Counted from the first letter of the stretch, positions 37,054 through 46,989 are shown. The stretch is 64,000 nt of DNA from Roseiarcus sp963835215 (GCA_963835215.1 CAWIES010000002.1:682001-746000); one strand, 5' to 3'. Numbers and translations: made by a program. The notes: a model not told the origin generated them from the letters alone.

Positions 37054-37951
37054 CTACGCCGCCACCCCCACCCGCTTGATCTCCCACTCCAACTCGACGC
37101 CGCTGCTTTCGCGCACGCGCCGGCGTACCTCTTCGCCGAGCGCTTCGATGTCGGCGGCGGTGGCGGCGCCGCGGTTGATGAGGAAATTGGTGTGCATTGT
37201 CGACACCTCTGCGTCGCCGGCCCGCAAGCCGCGACAGCCGGCCGCGTCGATCAATTGCCAGGCCTTGGCGCCGGGCGGGTTTTTGAAGGTCGAGCCGCCG
37301 GTCTTCTCGCGAATCGGCTGCGAGGCTTCGCGCGCGGCGGTGATGCGCTCCATCTCGGCCAGAATGGCGGCGCGCTCGCCCGGCCGGCCTTGCAGGGTCG
37401 CGCGGGTGAAGATCATCTCCTCGGGCGCTTCGCTGTGGCGATAGGAGAACCCCATCTCGCTCGGGCCGAAACTGTGAACAGCGCCGCCGCGGTCGAGCCC
37501 GCGCGCCTCGACAAAGATTTCGCGCATGTCGCCGCCGTGCGCGCCGGCATTCATCCGCAGCGCGCCGCCGATCGAGCCGGGCACGCCGCGCAGAAAGGCG
37601 AGCCCGTCGATGCTCGCCTCCGCCGCGGCGCGCGCGACCTGGGCGTCGAGCGCCGCCGCGCCGGCGACGACACGGCGATCGGGCGTCGCCTCGATCGCGC
37701 CAAATCCTTTGCCCGCCTAGCCGAATCACCAGCCCGCGCACGCCGCCGTCGCGCACGATCAGGTTCGAGCCGACGCCGACGACCAGCACAGGAACCTCGC
37801 GCGGCAGCGACGCAAGACAAGCGGCAAGATCGTCCTCGTCGGCGGGCGAAAACAGAACCTCGGCCGGGCCGCCGACACGAAACCAAGTGTAGGGCGCGAG
37901 CGGCGCGTCAAAGGACAGCCGCCCCCTGAGCCGCGGCGCGAGCGCGCGCAT
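37054..37951 (-). CDS. murB: UDP-N-acetylenolpyruvoylglucosamine reductase MurB (frameshift in sequence)
   Basis: MurB reduces the MurA product to UDP-MurNAc using FAD. The N-terminal part has APYTWFRVGGPAEVLF and VLVVGVGSNLIVRDGGV. The C-terminal part, in another frame, has AFLRGVPGSIGGALRMNAGA, MGFSYRHS and GGSTFKNPPGAKAWQLID with the catalytic residues, ending near WEIKRVG. The frames join near 37717 (ggcgggcaaagg), one base being extra; the repaired product has about 298 residues. ATG 37951 is used, although a GTG at 37972 overlapping the amidotransferase stop as GTGA is also possible. Normally ddl follows directly; here 4.4 kb of other DNA intervenes. MurB is essential, so the break is probably an error. 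Confidence 0.92.
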
Positions 37952-37968
37952 GGCGCCAGTGGCGCTGA

Positions 37969-38673
37969 TCACTTGGACAACCCGTCGAGCCAGGCGGCGA
38001 GCAGCGCCCGTCCCGCCGCCGCGCCCGCCTCGCCAAAGCGCCGCGCGTCGGCGCGCACGACGCGCGGGTCGATCCCCGCCTTGGCGAGTTCGGCGGCATG
38101 GCCGATCAGCCAGGCTTCGATCCCGTTCGCGTCGGCCTCGACATGAAATTGCAGTCCGAGCGCGAAGGCGCCGATGCGGAACGCCTGATTGGGGCACAGC
38201 GCCGTCACAGCGAGGCGCTCGGCGCCCGGCGGCAGGTCGAGATTGTCGCCGTGCCAGTGGAGGACGTTGACGCCCTCAATCATCGCCAGCGGCGAGGCGC
38301 GGCCCTGCTCGGTCAGTTTCACCGGCGCGTAACCGATCTCCTTGCCCGGCCCGGGCGCGACCTTCGCCCCGAGCGCCGCCGCCATCAGTTGGGCGCCGAG
38401 ACAGACGCCGACAATCGCCCGGCGCGCTTCGAGCCGGGCGCGGATCGCGGCGATCTCGTCGATCACAAAGGGGTAGGCCTCCGTCTCATAGACGCCGATC
38501 GGCGCGCCAAGCGCGATCAGCAGATCGCAGCGCGCCGCCGCCTCGCGCGGGATCGGCTCGAGGCCAATGTCGGCGTATTGGAGGTCGTAGCCGCGCTCTC
38601 GCAATAGGTCCGCCCAAACGCCGACGCCCTCGAAGGCGACGTGACGAAGCGCGAGCGCAGTGCGCCGAGTCAT
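37969..38673 (-). CDS. Class I glutamine amidotransferase-like protein
   Basis: The 234-residue protein has a class I glutamine amidotransferase fold: the nucleophile elbow GVCLGAQLMAAALG with the active Cys, a conserved HWHGDNLDLPPGAERLA segment, and LQFHVEAD holding the catalytic His and Glu. It resembles GMP-synthase-like stand-alone amidotransferases. It sits between murC and murB, with an ATGA overlap with the murC stop and a GTGA or short gap to murB, so it is translationally embedded in the murein operon. Any link to peptidoglycan (for example amidation of precursors) is inference from this position only. Confidence 0.85.
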   Translation of the reverse strand: MTRRTALALRHVAFEGVGVWADLLRERGYDLQYADIGLEPIPREAAARCDLLIALGAPIGVYETEAYPFVIDEIAAIRARLEARRAIVGVCLGAQLMAAALGAKVAPGPGKEIGYAPVKLTEQGRASPLAMIEGVNVLHWHGDNLDLPPGAERLAVTALCPNQAFRIGAFALGLQFHVEADANGIEAWLIGHAAELAKAGIDPRVVRADARRFGEAGAAAGRALLAAWLDGLSK

Positions 38674-40085
38674 GCGGCGACGCCGCCGAGCGCCGCCAGT
38701 TCGCCGGGCAGCGCATAGGCCCATTGCGTGATGCTGCCGGCGCCGAGGAAAATCACGTAGTCGCCCGGCTTCGCCAGTTCGTGAACGATCCCCGCGAGCT
38801 TGTCGGGGGACGGCAGCACCAGCGCACAACGATGGCCGTGCGCGTTGATCGCCATTGCCAGCGCCTGCTTGTCGACGCCCGCTATCGGCGCCTCGCCGGC
38901 GGGATAGACGTCGGCGACAATCACCGCGTCGGCGTCGTTGAAGCAACGGGCGAAGGCGTCGAACAGCGTCTGCAGCCGGGTGTAGCGATGCGGCTGCACG
39001 ACGGCGATCACTTTGCCGGAAGCGGCGGCGCGGGCGGCGCGCAGCACCGCGGCGATCTCGACCGGGTGATGGCCGTAGTCGTCGAAGACCGCCACGCCAT
39101 TCCAGTCGCCGGTGCGGGTGAAGCGGCGCTTGACCCCGCCAAAAGCCGCGATCGCCTTGCGGATCGTCGCGGGCGGCACTTTCAGCTCGTGAGCGACGGC
39201 GATCGCCGCGGTGGCGTTGAGCGCGTTGTGATGGCCAGGCATCGGCAGCGCCAGCTTGTCGACCAGCGTCGTCGCGCCGCTCTTGCGGTCGCGGATCAGC
39301 ACGCTGAAGCGCGTCACGCCGCCGGAAAGATCGACGTCGAGCAGGCGCACGTCGGCCTGCGGGTTCTCGCCATAGGTAATCACTCGCCGGTCCTCAATGC
39401 GCCCAACCAGCTCCTGCACGGTCGGATGGTCGAGGCACATGACGGCGAAGCCGTAGAAGGGCAGGTTTTCGACAAAGGTGAGAAACGCGTCCTTGATCGC
39501 CTCGAAGGTCTTGAAGTGGTCGAGGTGCTCGGGGTCGATGTTGGTGACGATGGCGACGTCGGCGGGCAGTTTGAGGAAGGTGCCGTCGCTCTCGTCGGCC
39601 TCGACCACCATCCAGTCGCCGGCGCCGCGCCGCGCATTGGTGCCATAGGCGTTGATGATGCCGCCGTTGATGACGGTCGGATCGAAACCCGCCGCGTCAA
39701 GCAGCGTCGACACCAACGAAGTCGTGGTCGTTTTGCCGTGGGTGCCGGCGATGGCGATGCATTGCTTGAGGCGCATCAGCTCGGCGAGCATCTCGGCGCG
39801 CCGCACCACCGGGATGCGCCGCTCGCGCGCGGCCGAAAGTTCGGGGTTGTCGCGCTTGATCGCGGTCGAGACGACGACCACCGCGGCTTCGCCGAGATGT
39901 TTCGCGTCATGGCCGACGAACACGTTGGCGCCGCACTCGCGCAGCCGCTTGACGTTGGCGTTGTCGCTCGCGTCCGATCCCTGCACCGAATAGCCGAGAG
40001 TGACCAGCACCTCGGCGATGCCGGACATGCCGATGCCGCCGATGCCGACGAAATGAATGGGGCCAAGCTGGCTCGGCAGTTTCAT
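38670..40085 (-). CDS. murC: UDP-N-acetylmuramate--L-alanine ligase MurC
   Basis: MurC adds L-Ala to UDP-MurNAc using ATP. The 471-residue protein has the N-terminal IHFVGIGGIGMSGIAEVL, the ATP loop IAGTHGKTTTTSL, EADESDGTFLKL, the Mur ligase middle signature NIDPEHLDHF, and the C-terminal FDDYGHHPVEIAAVL. Length is normal. In most relatives murG lies directly upstream of murC; here a polytopic membrane protein gene of unknown role is there instead, 93 bases away. Confidence 0.96.
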   Translation of the reverse strand: MKLPSQLGPIHFVGIGGIGMSGIAEVLVTLGYSVQGSDASDNANVKRLRECGANVFVGHDAKHLGEAAVVVVSTAIKRDNPELSAARERRIPVVRRAEMLAELMRLKQCIAIAGTHGKTTTTSLVSTLLDAAGFDPTVINGGIINAYGTNARRGAGDWMVVEADESDGTFLKLPADVAIVTNIDPEHLDHFKTFEAIKDAFLTFVENLPFYGFAVMCLDHPTVQELVGRIEDRRVITYGENPQADVRLLDVDLSGGVTRFSVLIRDRKSGATTLVDKLALPMPGHHNALNATAAIAVAHELKVPPATIRKAIAAFGGVKRRFTRTGDWNGVAVFDDYGHHPVEIAAVLRAARAAASGKVIAVVQPHRYTRLQTLFDAFARCFNDADAVIVADVYPAGEAPIAGVDKQALAMAINAHGHRCALVLPSPDKLAGIVHELAKPGDYVIFLGAGSITQWAYALPGELAALGGVAA

Positions 40086-40178
40086 GAAGTAGGTCTCTCC
40101 TCACGCCCGCGTAGCTTGCGCGGCGTTGCGGTCGGCCCCGACATAATCCGAATCGCCGATTCGGCCAAATCCTTGGGC

Positions 40179-41708
40179 TCAGCGGGCGACGTAGATCGTC
40201 GCTTGCGCGGTCTCGGCGACCGGCGTCCAGCCGGCGAGATCGGGCCGCCAGTCGCATTCGATATGGAGGGCGATCATCGTATCGTAGAGGCCGGCCCAGT
40301 CGGGCGCGTGGCGGGCGAGCCAATCGAGGCTGGGCGGCGTCCAGGGGATTTCGGCAAGGCGCGGGTCGCGCTGCGCGACCGGCTGCATGCCTTGCCCGGT
40401 GAACAGCGTGCTGACCAGGGCTCGGCGGTCGATGACCACGAAATTCATCAGCCCGCGAGCGAAGTCCTCGGCGTCGACCGCGGGGCAGCGCCCGGCCGGG
40501 GGCGCGACCACCAGCGCCCGGGCGCCCGGCGGGATGACGCGGATCGCCTGACGGAAGTCCGCTGCTTGGGCGTCGTATGCGGCCCAATGGGGAATGCTCG
40601 CGCCGACGCGCGCAAGGAGAGCGAGAACCGCCAGCGCGACCGCCACGCTTTGCCCAGCTTGCCCGCGCGGCCCCTGCAAAGAGGCAATGACGACATAGGC
40701 GAGCAGCACAGCGAGTCGGGCGTCGATGAAGTCGGCGGCGCCATGCGCCGGGGGCGCCAGCGCGACAACGACCGCCAGCCCGATGAGCGGCCAGCGCATC
40801 GTCGGCGCGAAGGCGACGCGACGGGTCAGCGCCGCCGCCGAGAGCGCGACGACCAGCGCCAGCGTCGCGAGCACGCCGGCTTCCGCAGTCTCGTTGAACA
40901 TCGGCGCGGCGAACGCCGCCAGTTTCGAGCCTGCGCCGCTGACGCGGGCGTCGATCGGCGCGGCGAGCGCCCACAGTGCGAGCCCGGCAAGGAAATGGGC
41001 CGGGATGAGGAGATTGCGCTTCGCCCAGGCGCGCCAAGGCTCGCCGGCCGGCAGTGGCGCCAGCTCGTAAAGCGCGACGAGGAGCGCGAGCGAGGCGTAG
41101 GCGGCGAGATGACAGAAGAACAAGGCGACCGAAATCGCGTTGAACAGAACGAGGCGCGCGGCGGAGCGGCGCCGGTCGATCGTCAGCCAAGCGGCGAAGG
41201 CGAGCAGCGCAAGGCCCATGCCGATGGCGAAATTGACCAGGCCGAGGGTGACGACGAGATTGTAGGACAGCAGCGGGGCAAACAAGATCGCCGGCTGGGC
41301 CGCGCCGTTGAGCGCCTTGCCGACCCGCCAGGCGCCCCAGGCCGGCAGGCAGATCGACGCCGCCCAGGCGAGCGTGGCGACCGCCTGCGGCGGCAGCAGG
41401 GGCGACAGCACGAGATTGGCGAGGTCGATGGCGAGATCGGGGATCGGCGTCAGCCGGACCTGATAGAGGGCGGCGAGCGGGTCGGACGGCGCCATGCCAT
41501 AGAGCGTCAGGCGCGCCCAGTGGTTGATAAGATCCCAGCTCGGGGGAATCGGCCAAATCGCCAGCGGGGCGAGCGTCAGCGCCAGCAGCACGCAATAGAG
41601 CAGCCCCAGCCAGCGCCGCCGCGCCCAGGCGAGCGCCGCCCGCCCGGTCCAGGGCGTGGCCTCCACAGCGGCGCTCCGCGCCTGGTCAAGATGCGTGCTG
41701 ATCGTCAT
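40179..41708 (-). CDS. Polytopic membrane protein of unknown function
   Basis: This 509-residue protein has about ten membrane helices in the first 370 residues (for example LLYCVLLALTLAPLAIW, VVTLGLVNFAIGMGLALLA and LATLALVVALSAAAL), followed by a soluble C-terminal domain of ~150 residues. The first periplasmic loop has the sequence PSWDLINHWARLTLYG. A helical bundle with a soluble tail is the layout of GT-C-type glycosyltransferases, but I cannot assign a donor or an acceptor. The ATG at 41708 has only a weak ribosome site. It lies between the RND transporter genes and murC on the same strand. Confidence 0.65.
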   Translation of the reverse strand: MTISTHLDQARSAAVEATPWTGRAALAWARRRWLGLLYCVLLALTLAPLAIWPIPPSWDLINHWARLTLYGMAPSDPLAALYQVRLTPIPDLAIDLANLVLSPLLPPQAVATLAWAASICLPAWGAWRVGKALNGAAQPAILFAPLLSYNLVVTLGLVNFAIGMGLALLAFAAWLTIDRRRSAARLVLFNAISVALFFCHLAAYASLALLVALYELAPLPAGEPWRAWAKRNLLIPAHFLAGLALWALAAPIDARVSGAGSKLAAFAAPMFNETAEAGVLATLALVVALSAAALTRRVAFAPTMRWPLIGLAVVVALAPPAHGAADFIDARLAVLLAYVVIASLQGPRGQAGQSVAVALAVLALLARVGASIPHWAAYDAQAADFRQAIRVIPPGARALVVAPPAGRCPAVDAEDFARGLMNFVVIDRRALVSTLFTGQGMQPVAQRDPRLAEIPWTPPSLDWLARHAPDWAGLYDTMIALHIECDWRPDLAGWTPVAETAQATIYVAR

Positions 41709-41825
41709 CGGGCCGCCCGGGGCGCGGCCGACATGGCGCAAATCCGCCAGCGCCGCCGCGCTCAGCCTAACCTTGTCGCTAGCGGGTGAAGAAAGCGTTG
41801 CGAAGCGGGTTAACCGAAGTCCCGC

Positions 41826-43013
41826 TCAGGACTTATGTTGCGGCTCGGCGATGCGCACTTCGTCGCCGTTGGCGATGCCGTCGGCGGGCGAGGCGATGAC
41901 TTTGTCGTCCGCGCTCAGACCGGAGCCGATTTCGATTTCGGCGCCAAGATCGCGCGCGATCGTGACGGGCTTCAAGACGACGTGGTTCTGGGCGTCGACC
42001 GTGGCGACGCGCAGGCCGCGCCGATCGAAAATGAGCGCGCTGACGGGAATGCGAAATGCGCCGGGCGCGCCGGTGAGGTCGAGATGGACGTTGGCGTAGG
42101 CGCCCGGCATCAGCGCGCCGCTCGAATTGTCGATCCCGAGTTGCATCAGGGTGGAGCCCGAGGAGGCGTTGACCGAGCGAGCGGTCGCCTCGACCACCGC
42201 GGGAAACTTGCGATCGGGATATTCGGGAACGGTCACCGCGGCGCTTGAGCCCATGGCGATCGAGGGCACGTAGTTCTGCGGCACGTTGATCGAGGCGAGC
42301 AGCTTTTTGAGATCGGAGACGACGAACATCGGCGCGCCGGCGTTCGAGCCGGCGCTGATCAAGGCGCCGACATCGGTATTGCGCTCGATGACGACGCCGT
42401 CGAACGGCGCGGTGACGCGCTTGTAGCCGGCCAGCGCTTCGAGCCGCTCGACGTTGGCCTGATCGGCGCGCACCGCCGCCTGCTTGTTGTCGAGATCGGC
42501 GGCGCGCTGATCGACATCCTGCTGCGCGACGGCGTTGGACACCAGCAGACTGCGCCCACGCGACAGCGTGACCTCTGACAGTCGGGCGCTGGCCTCGGCG
42601 CTGCTCAGGTCGGCCTTGGCCTGCAGCAATTGCTGGTCGAGGTCGGGCGCTTCAATCTCGGCGAGAATTTGCCCCGCCTTGACGGTGTCGCCGATGTCGG
42701 CGTTGCGGGTCTTCACGTAGCCGCTGACGCGCGCGTAAATCGGCGCCCTGACATTCGCGTCCAGCCGCCCGGGCAGGTTGAGACTGATCACGCCCGGCTG
42801 CGAATTGAGCTTGGCGAGCGCAACCGTCGGGATGGCTTGCGCCTCGGTCCAATCGCGCAGCTTGGCGCTGTCGTCGTTGCGCGATGCGATGCCCTTGATC
42901 ACCAGAAGCGCGACGATCACCGCGAGGACGACGCCGGCAATGCCGAGTTTGCGCACGAAGCTTCTGCGGCCAACTGCGGCGGTCAGATCGCTGGGGCCAG
43001 TGGAGGCGGTCAT
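41826..43013 (-). CDS. RND efflux periplasmic adaptor (membrane fusion protein)
   Basis: The 395-residue adaptor links an RND pump to an outer-membrane channel. It has one N-terminal membrane helix (LGIAGVVLAVIVALLVI), a lipoyl half-motif (VRAPIYARVSGYVKTRNADI with GDTVKAGQILAEIEAPDL), a helical hairpin, the second lipoyl half (YKRVTAPFDGVVIERN) and beta-barrel domains to the C terminus. Length is typical. Its start is one base downstream of the pump gene's stop, so the two are coupled. No TolC-like channel gene is in the window. It is similar in type to MdtA/AcrA-group adaptors; the substrate is unknown. Confidence 0.92.
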   Translation of the reverse strand: MTASTGPSDLTAAVGRRSFVRKLGIAGVVLAVIVALLVIKGIASRNDDSAKLRDWTEAQAIPTVALAKLNSQPGVISLNLPGRLDANVRAPIYARVSGYVKTRNADIGDTVKAGQILAEIEAPDLDQQLLQAKADLSSAEASARLSEVTLSRGRSLLVSNAVAQQDVDQRAADLDNKQAAVRADQANVERLEALAGYKRVTAPFDGVVIERNTDVGALISAGSNAGAPMFVVSDLKKLLASINVPQNYVPSIAMGSSAAVTVPEYPDRKFPAVVEATARSVNASSGSTLMQLGIDNSSGALMPGAYANVHLDLTGAPGAFRIPVSALIFDRRGLRVATVDAQNHVVLKPVTIARDLGAEIEIGSGLSADDKVIASPADGIANGDEVRIAEPQHKS

Positions 43014-43014
43014 G

Positions 43015-46000
43015 TCAATGGGTCTCCGCGAGCGCCGGCTCACCGGGCGGCACACGCTTATGGACGAGAGAGAAGACGACAGGCACAAAAACCAGCGTCG
43101 CGACGGTGGCGAAGATCAGCCCGCCGATCACGGCGCGCCCGAGCGGCGCGTTCTGCTCGCCGCCCTCGCCCAGGCTCAGCGCCATCGGCGCCATGCCGAT
43201 GATCATCGCCAGCGCGGTCATGATCACCGGGCGGAAGCGCACGAAGCCGGCTTCCAGCGCCGCCGCAACCGGATCGCCGAGCTCGGCGTAACGCTCGCGC
43301 GCGAAGCTGATCACCAGCACGCTGTTGGCGGTGGCGACGCCCATGCACATGATCGCGCCGGTCAGCGCCGGCACGGACAGCGTCGTGCCGGTGACGAACA
43401 GCATGCAGACGATGCCGGCAAGCCCCGCCGGAAGCGCCGAGATGATCACCAGCGGATCGGCCCAGGATTGAAAATTGACGACGATCAGCAGGTAGATCAG
43501 GACAATCGCGCCGAGGAGACCGAACAGCAGGCCCGAAAAGGAGCTGTTCATCGTCTGCACCTGCCCGAGCATCTGGACCGTGCTGCCCTTGGGCAGATCG
43601 CCGTGGGTGTCCTCGAGCAGCTTGGAGATGTCGCTCGCCACCGCGCCGAGGTCGCGATCCTGCGGCGTCGCGTAGATCTGCACGACCGGGATGATGTTGT
43701 ACTGCGAGACCACCGCGTTGCCGACTGTACGCGAGATGCTGGCGACGCCGCCGAGAATTGGCAGGTTGGTCGCGCCCGACGCGGTCACCGGGATCGTCTG
43801 CAGCGCGCTCAGCGTGTCGAGCCGGTATTGCGGGGTCTGCATGACGATCGAATAGGAAACGCCGCTCTTGGGGTCGAGCCAATAGGTCGGCGAGACCTGA
43901 CCGCTGCCGGCGAGATTGACCGTGAGGCTGTTGGTGACGTCGCGCTCGGTCAAGCCGATGTACTGCGCCCGGGTGCGATCGACATCGACGTTGAGGGTGG
44001 GACTGTTGGGCGATTGCTGGATGCGCGCATCGGCGATGCCGGGGATGTGGCGCAATCGGCGCAGCAGCAGATTGGCGTAGTCGAAATTCGCGGCAAGGTT
44101 GGCGCCTGCGATCTGGAGGTTGATCGGCGCCGGCGCGCCGAAATTCAGGATCTGGCTGATGATGTCGGCAGGCAGGAAGGCGAAGGTCGCGCCGGGAAAG
44201 CGGCGCGGCAGCTGCTCGCGCAGCGTGCGGACGTAGTCGGCGGTCGGCTTGTGATCTTCGGTGAGTTTGATCTGAACGTCGCCGTCCTGCGAACCCATGA
44301 CGCCGGTGTTGTTGTAGGAGAGATTGATGCCGCTGATCGGCATACCGACATTGTCGACCAGCGTGTCCAATTCATCGGCTGGGATGACCGAACGAATCGC
44401 GGTCTCGATCGCGGAAAACTGATCGGCGCTTTCCTCGACGCGCGTGCCGACCTGCAGGCGCACGTGCATGAGGATCTGGCCGCTGTCGACCGTCGGGAAG
44501 AAATTGCGCCCGAGGTAGGGCGTCAGCAGAAACGCCGAGGCGACGAGCGCGAGAAAGCATAGCGCGAACGGAATGCGCCGCTCCATCGCCAGTTCGAGAG
44601 CGGCGTGGTAGCCGCCGCGAATGCGCTCGAAGCCGGCCTCGAAGCCGCGCTGGAAGACGACAATTGGGTTGCGCGAGACGTTGCGCTCCTCGCCGTGGGC
44701 CGCGTGCGGGCGCAGCAGATAATTGGCCATCGTCGGCACGAGCGTGCGCGACAAGAAGAACGAGCTGATCATCGCGAACACTACCGCCTCGGCCATCGGC
44801 ACGAAGAGAAAGCGGGCGACGCCCTCGAGGAAGAACATCGGCACGAACACGATGCAGATGCACAGCAGCGACACGAAAGCCGGCGTCACGATCTGCCGCG
44901 CGCCGTCCATGATCGCCGGTTCGACCGCCTTGCCATGTTCGAGATGCCAGTTGATATTTTCGATCGTCACCGTCGCATCATCGACCAGGATGCCGACGGC
45001 GAGCGCGAGGCCGCCGAGCGTCATGATGTTGAGCGTCTCGCCGATCGCCGAAAGTGCGATGATCGAGCCGAGCACCGCGAGCGGGATCGACGTCGCGATG
45101 ATGATCGTCGAGCGCCAGCTGCCGAGGAACAAGAGGATCATCAGGCTGGTCAGCGCCGCGGCGATGACGCCTTCGCGCGCCACGCCGGTGATGGCGGCGC
45201 GCACGAACAGCGATTGGTCGGCGAGCAGCGCGACCTTGAGACCCGGCGGCAGCGAATCTGCAAGCGCGGCGAGCCGCTGCTTGACGCCCGAAATGATCGC
45301 GAGCGTCGAGGCCGACCCGTTCTTGAGCACCTGCAACAGCACGGAGCGATTGCCATTGACATGGACGATGTTGATCTGCGGCCCGCTGCCATCCCGGACT
45401 TGGGCGACGTCGCGCACGTAAACCATCGCGCCGTTGACCGATTTGATCGGCAGATCGCCAAGATCGGCCAATTGCACCGGCGCGTCGTTGAGCTGGATCG
45501 CATATTCGAACAGACCGATTTTCTCGGTCCCGACCGGCGTGATCAGATTCTGCGCGGCGAGCGCGTTGGAAACATCCTGGCCCGAGAGGCCGCGCGCCTG
45601 CAGCGCGTTCGGGTCGAGGTCGATTTGGATCTGCCGCTGCTTGCCGCCGAAGGGATAAGGAATCGCCGCCCCCGGCACGGTGACCAGCGGCGTGCGCACC
45701 TGATTGATGCCGATGTCGCCGAGGCTCTGCTCGGTGAACCCTTCGCCCGAGAGGGCGACCTGAACGATCGGCACGGTGGAAGCGCTGTAGTTGAGGATCA
45801 GCGGCGGGGTGGCGCCGGGCGGCATCTGCTTGATCATGGTCTGCGAAATCGCCGTGACCTGGGCGTTGGCGGTGCGAATGTCGGCGTAGGACTGGAAAAA
45901 GATCTTGATGACGCCGACGCCATTGTAGGACGTCGCCTCGATATGCTCGATGTCGTTGACCGTCGTCGTCAGCGCCCGCTGGAACGGCGTCGTGATGCGC

Positions 46001-46185
46001 CCGGACATCTGATCGGGCGGCATGCCGGTAAACTGCCAGACGACGCTGATGACCGGGATGCGGATGTCGGGAAAGATGTCGGTTGGGGTGCGCAGCGCCG
46101 CGAGCGGGCCGATGATCAGCACCAGCAGCGCGAGCACGACGAACGTATAGGGCCGCGAAAGCGCAATGCGCACCAGAGCGATCAT
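43015..46185 (-). CDS. RND (HAE1-type) efflux pump inner-membrane protein
   Basis: The 1056-residue protein is an AcrB-family proton-driven exporter. It shows the duplicated 12-helix plan with two large periplasmic domains, the conserved N terminus RPYTFVVLALLVLIIG, GIKIFFQS-like porter segment, and the TM4 proton relay GILVDDATVTIENI with the Asp-Asp pair. Length is full. It is co-oriented with its adaptor gene one base downstream. Likely substrates (drugs, solvents, metabolites) cannot be inferred. It starts 588 bases from the His-rich gene; that gap contains a palindrome but no gene I can see. Confidence 0.93.
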   Translation of the reverse strand: MIALVRIALSRPYTFVVLALLVLIIGPLAALRTPTDIFPDIRIPVISVVWQFTGMPPDQMSGRITTPFQRALTTTVNDIEHIEATSYNGVGVIKIFFQSYADIRTANAQVTAISQTMIKQMPPGATPPLILNYSASTVPIVQVALSGEGFTEQSLGDIGINQVRTPLVTVPGAAIPYPFGGKQRQIQIDLDPNALQARGLSGQDVSNALAAQNLITPVGTEKIGLFEYAIQLNDAPVQLADLGDLPIKSVNGAMVYVRDVAQVRDGSGPQINIVHVNGNRSVLLQVLKNGSASTLAIISGVKQRLAALADSLPPGLKVALLADQSLFVRAAITGVAREGVIAAALTSLMILLFLGSWRSTIIIATSIPLAVLGSIIALSAIGETLNIMTLGGLALAVGILVDDATVTIENINWHLEHGKAVEPAIMDGARQIVTPAFVSLLCICIVFVPMFFLEGVARFLFVPMAEAVVFAMISSFFLSRTLVPTMANYLLRPHAAHGEERNVSRNPIVVFQRGFEAGFERIRGGYHAALELAMERRIPFALCFLALVASAFLLTPYLGRNFFPTVDSGQILMHVRLQVGTRVEESADQFSAIETAIRSVIPADELDTLVDNVGMPISGINLSYNNTGVMGSQDGDVQIKLTEDHKPTADYVRTLREQLPRRFPGATFAFLPADIISQILNFGAPAPINLQIAGANLAANFDYANLLLRRLRHIPGIADARIQQSPNSPTLNVDVDRTRAQYIGLTERDVTNSLTVNLAGSGQVSPTYWLDPKSGVSYSIVMQTPQYRLDTLSALQTIPVTASGATNLPILGGVASISRTVGNAVVSQYNIIPVVQIYATPQDRDLGAVASDISKLLEDTHGDLPKGSTVQMLGQVQTMNSSFSGLLFGLLGAIVLIYLLIVVNFQSWADPLVIISALPAGLAGIVCMLFVTGTTLSVPALTGAIMCMGVATANSVLVISFARERYAELGDPVAAALEAGFVRFRPVIMTALAMIIGMAPMALSLGEGGEQNAPLGRAVIGGLIFATVATLVFVPVVFSLVHKRVPPGEPALAETH

Positions 46186-46388
46186 CGGCGAAGCATCTCG
46201 GCTATTCCGGCAAAACGATGCGTCACCGCTTATGGCCCCAAGGTCTAGGCGAAATTATCAGACCGCTTGCGAACATAGTCGTCCCCACCCGCAGCCGTCC
46301 ATTGCGGACCTCCCCTGAACTTGCCGCGAAGGTTTCGCCCCGCATGCCCGGCTTGCCGCAATGCGCCGGACCTGAACCGACGCTCGGA

Positions 46389-46409
46389 ACGCCAGCCTAA
46401 GGCTGGCGT
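46389..46409. repeat. Perfect small palindrome
   Basis: ACGCCAGCC-TAA-GGCTGGCGT forms a perfect 9-bp stem with a three-base loop, without a T-run. It lies in the 588-base gap (46186-46773) between the RND pump and the His-rich gene. I see no coding region in this gap; it holds the upstream regions of both genes. Confidence 0.6.
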
Positions 46410-46773
46410 ACGGGTCCGTTTCGGTTAGACCGATCTGAGCGCCGGAGTCCACGCACAGATCGGTGATCGCGCCGCCGATCGTATGGAAATGTCAGGCGGC
46501 TTTCCCTCCGGGCGGCCGCGCGCGGGGAGGCGGCCGGGCGCCGCGCCGTCATCGGGCCGTCGCCAACGGGCGCCACCTTCGCGGCGAATTGTTCACGTTG
46601 AGCAATTTCGGTCTCTCGCGGCGCGCCAATCCACTCGTGAAATGGCCGTCGGCGCGTCCGAAGCGTCTTAGACCCAACAGGCCACTTCGAATTTCCCGGA
46701 CTTCGAAATCCACAGAACGGGGCGAGCGCGCGTCTCCGGGAAGCCTCGCGCCCCAAAACAGGGAGCACACTCC

Positions 46774-46989
46774 ATGTCGAAATCGTCGCACGAAGGCGCC
46801 CACCATCATAAGTCGGCCGCCGAGCATCACGAGCACGCCGCCAAGCATCATCACGAGGCGGCCAAGCACCACGAGACCGGCGACCACGAGAAGGCCGCCC
46901 ACCACGCTCACGCCGCTCACGGTCATGCCGCCAGCGCGCTCGATTCTGGCAATGACGCCGCCAAGCATCACGCCGAACACCATCATTGA
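46774..46989 (+). CDS. Histidine-rich small protein
   Basis: The 71-residue protein contains 23 His, arranged in HH and HHH clusters spaced by Ala/Glu/Lys (AEHHEHAAKHHHEAAKHHE, KAAHHAHAAHGHAAS). There is no signal peptide and no Cys. It would form a helix with His on repeating faces, suited to binding Ni, Zn, Cu or Co. Similar Ala/His proteins of this size are common in proteobacteria without a proven role; a metal buffer is inferred from composition. The ATG has GGGAG 8 bases upstream. It is not in an operon: pgm faces it from the other strand, stops 90 bases apart. Confidence 0.8.
   Translation: MSKSSHEGAHHHKSAAEHHEHAAKHHHEAAKHHETGDHEKAAHHAHAAHGHAASALDSGNDAAKHHAEHHH

Noticed and set aside
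38724..41789. A 1021-residue open frame on the plus strand, antisense to murC and the membrane protein
   Set aside because: GC-rich shadow frame with low-complexity Arg/Gly/Asp/Ala composition and no domain; murC is certain on the other strand.
42778..46248. Long plus-strand frames (547 and 594 residues) antisense to the RND pump and its adaptor
   Set aside because: Antisense to a full-length, motif-rich pump and adaptor; composition is that of shadow frames.
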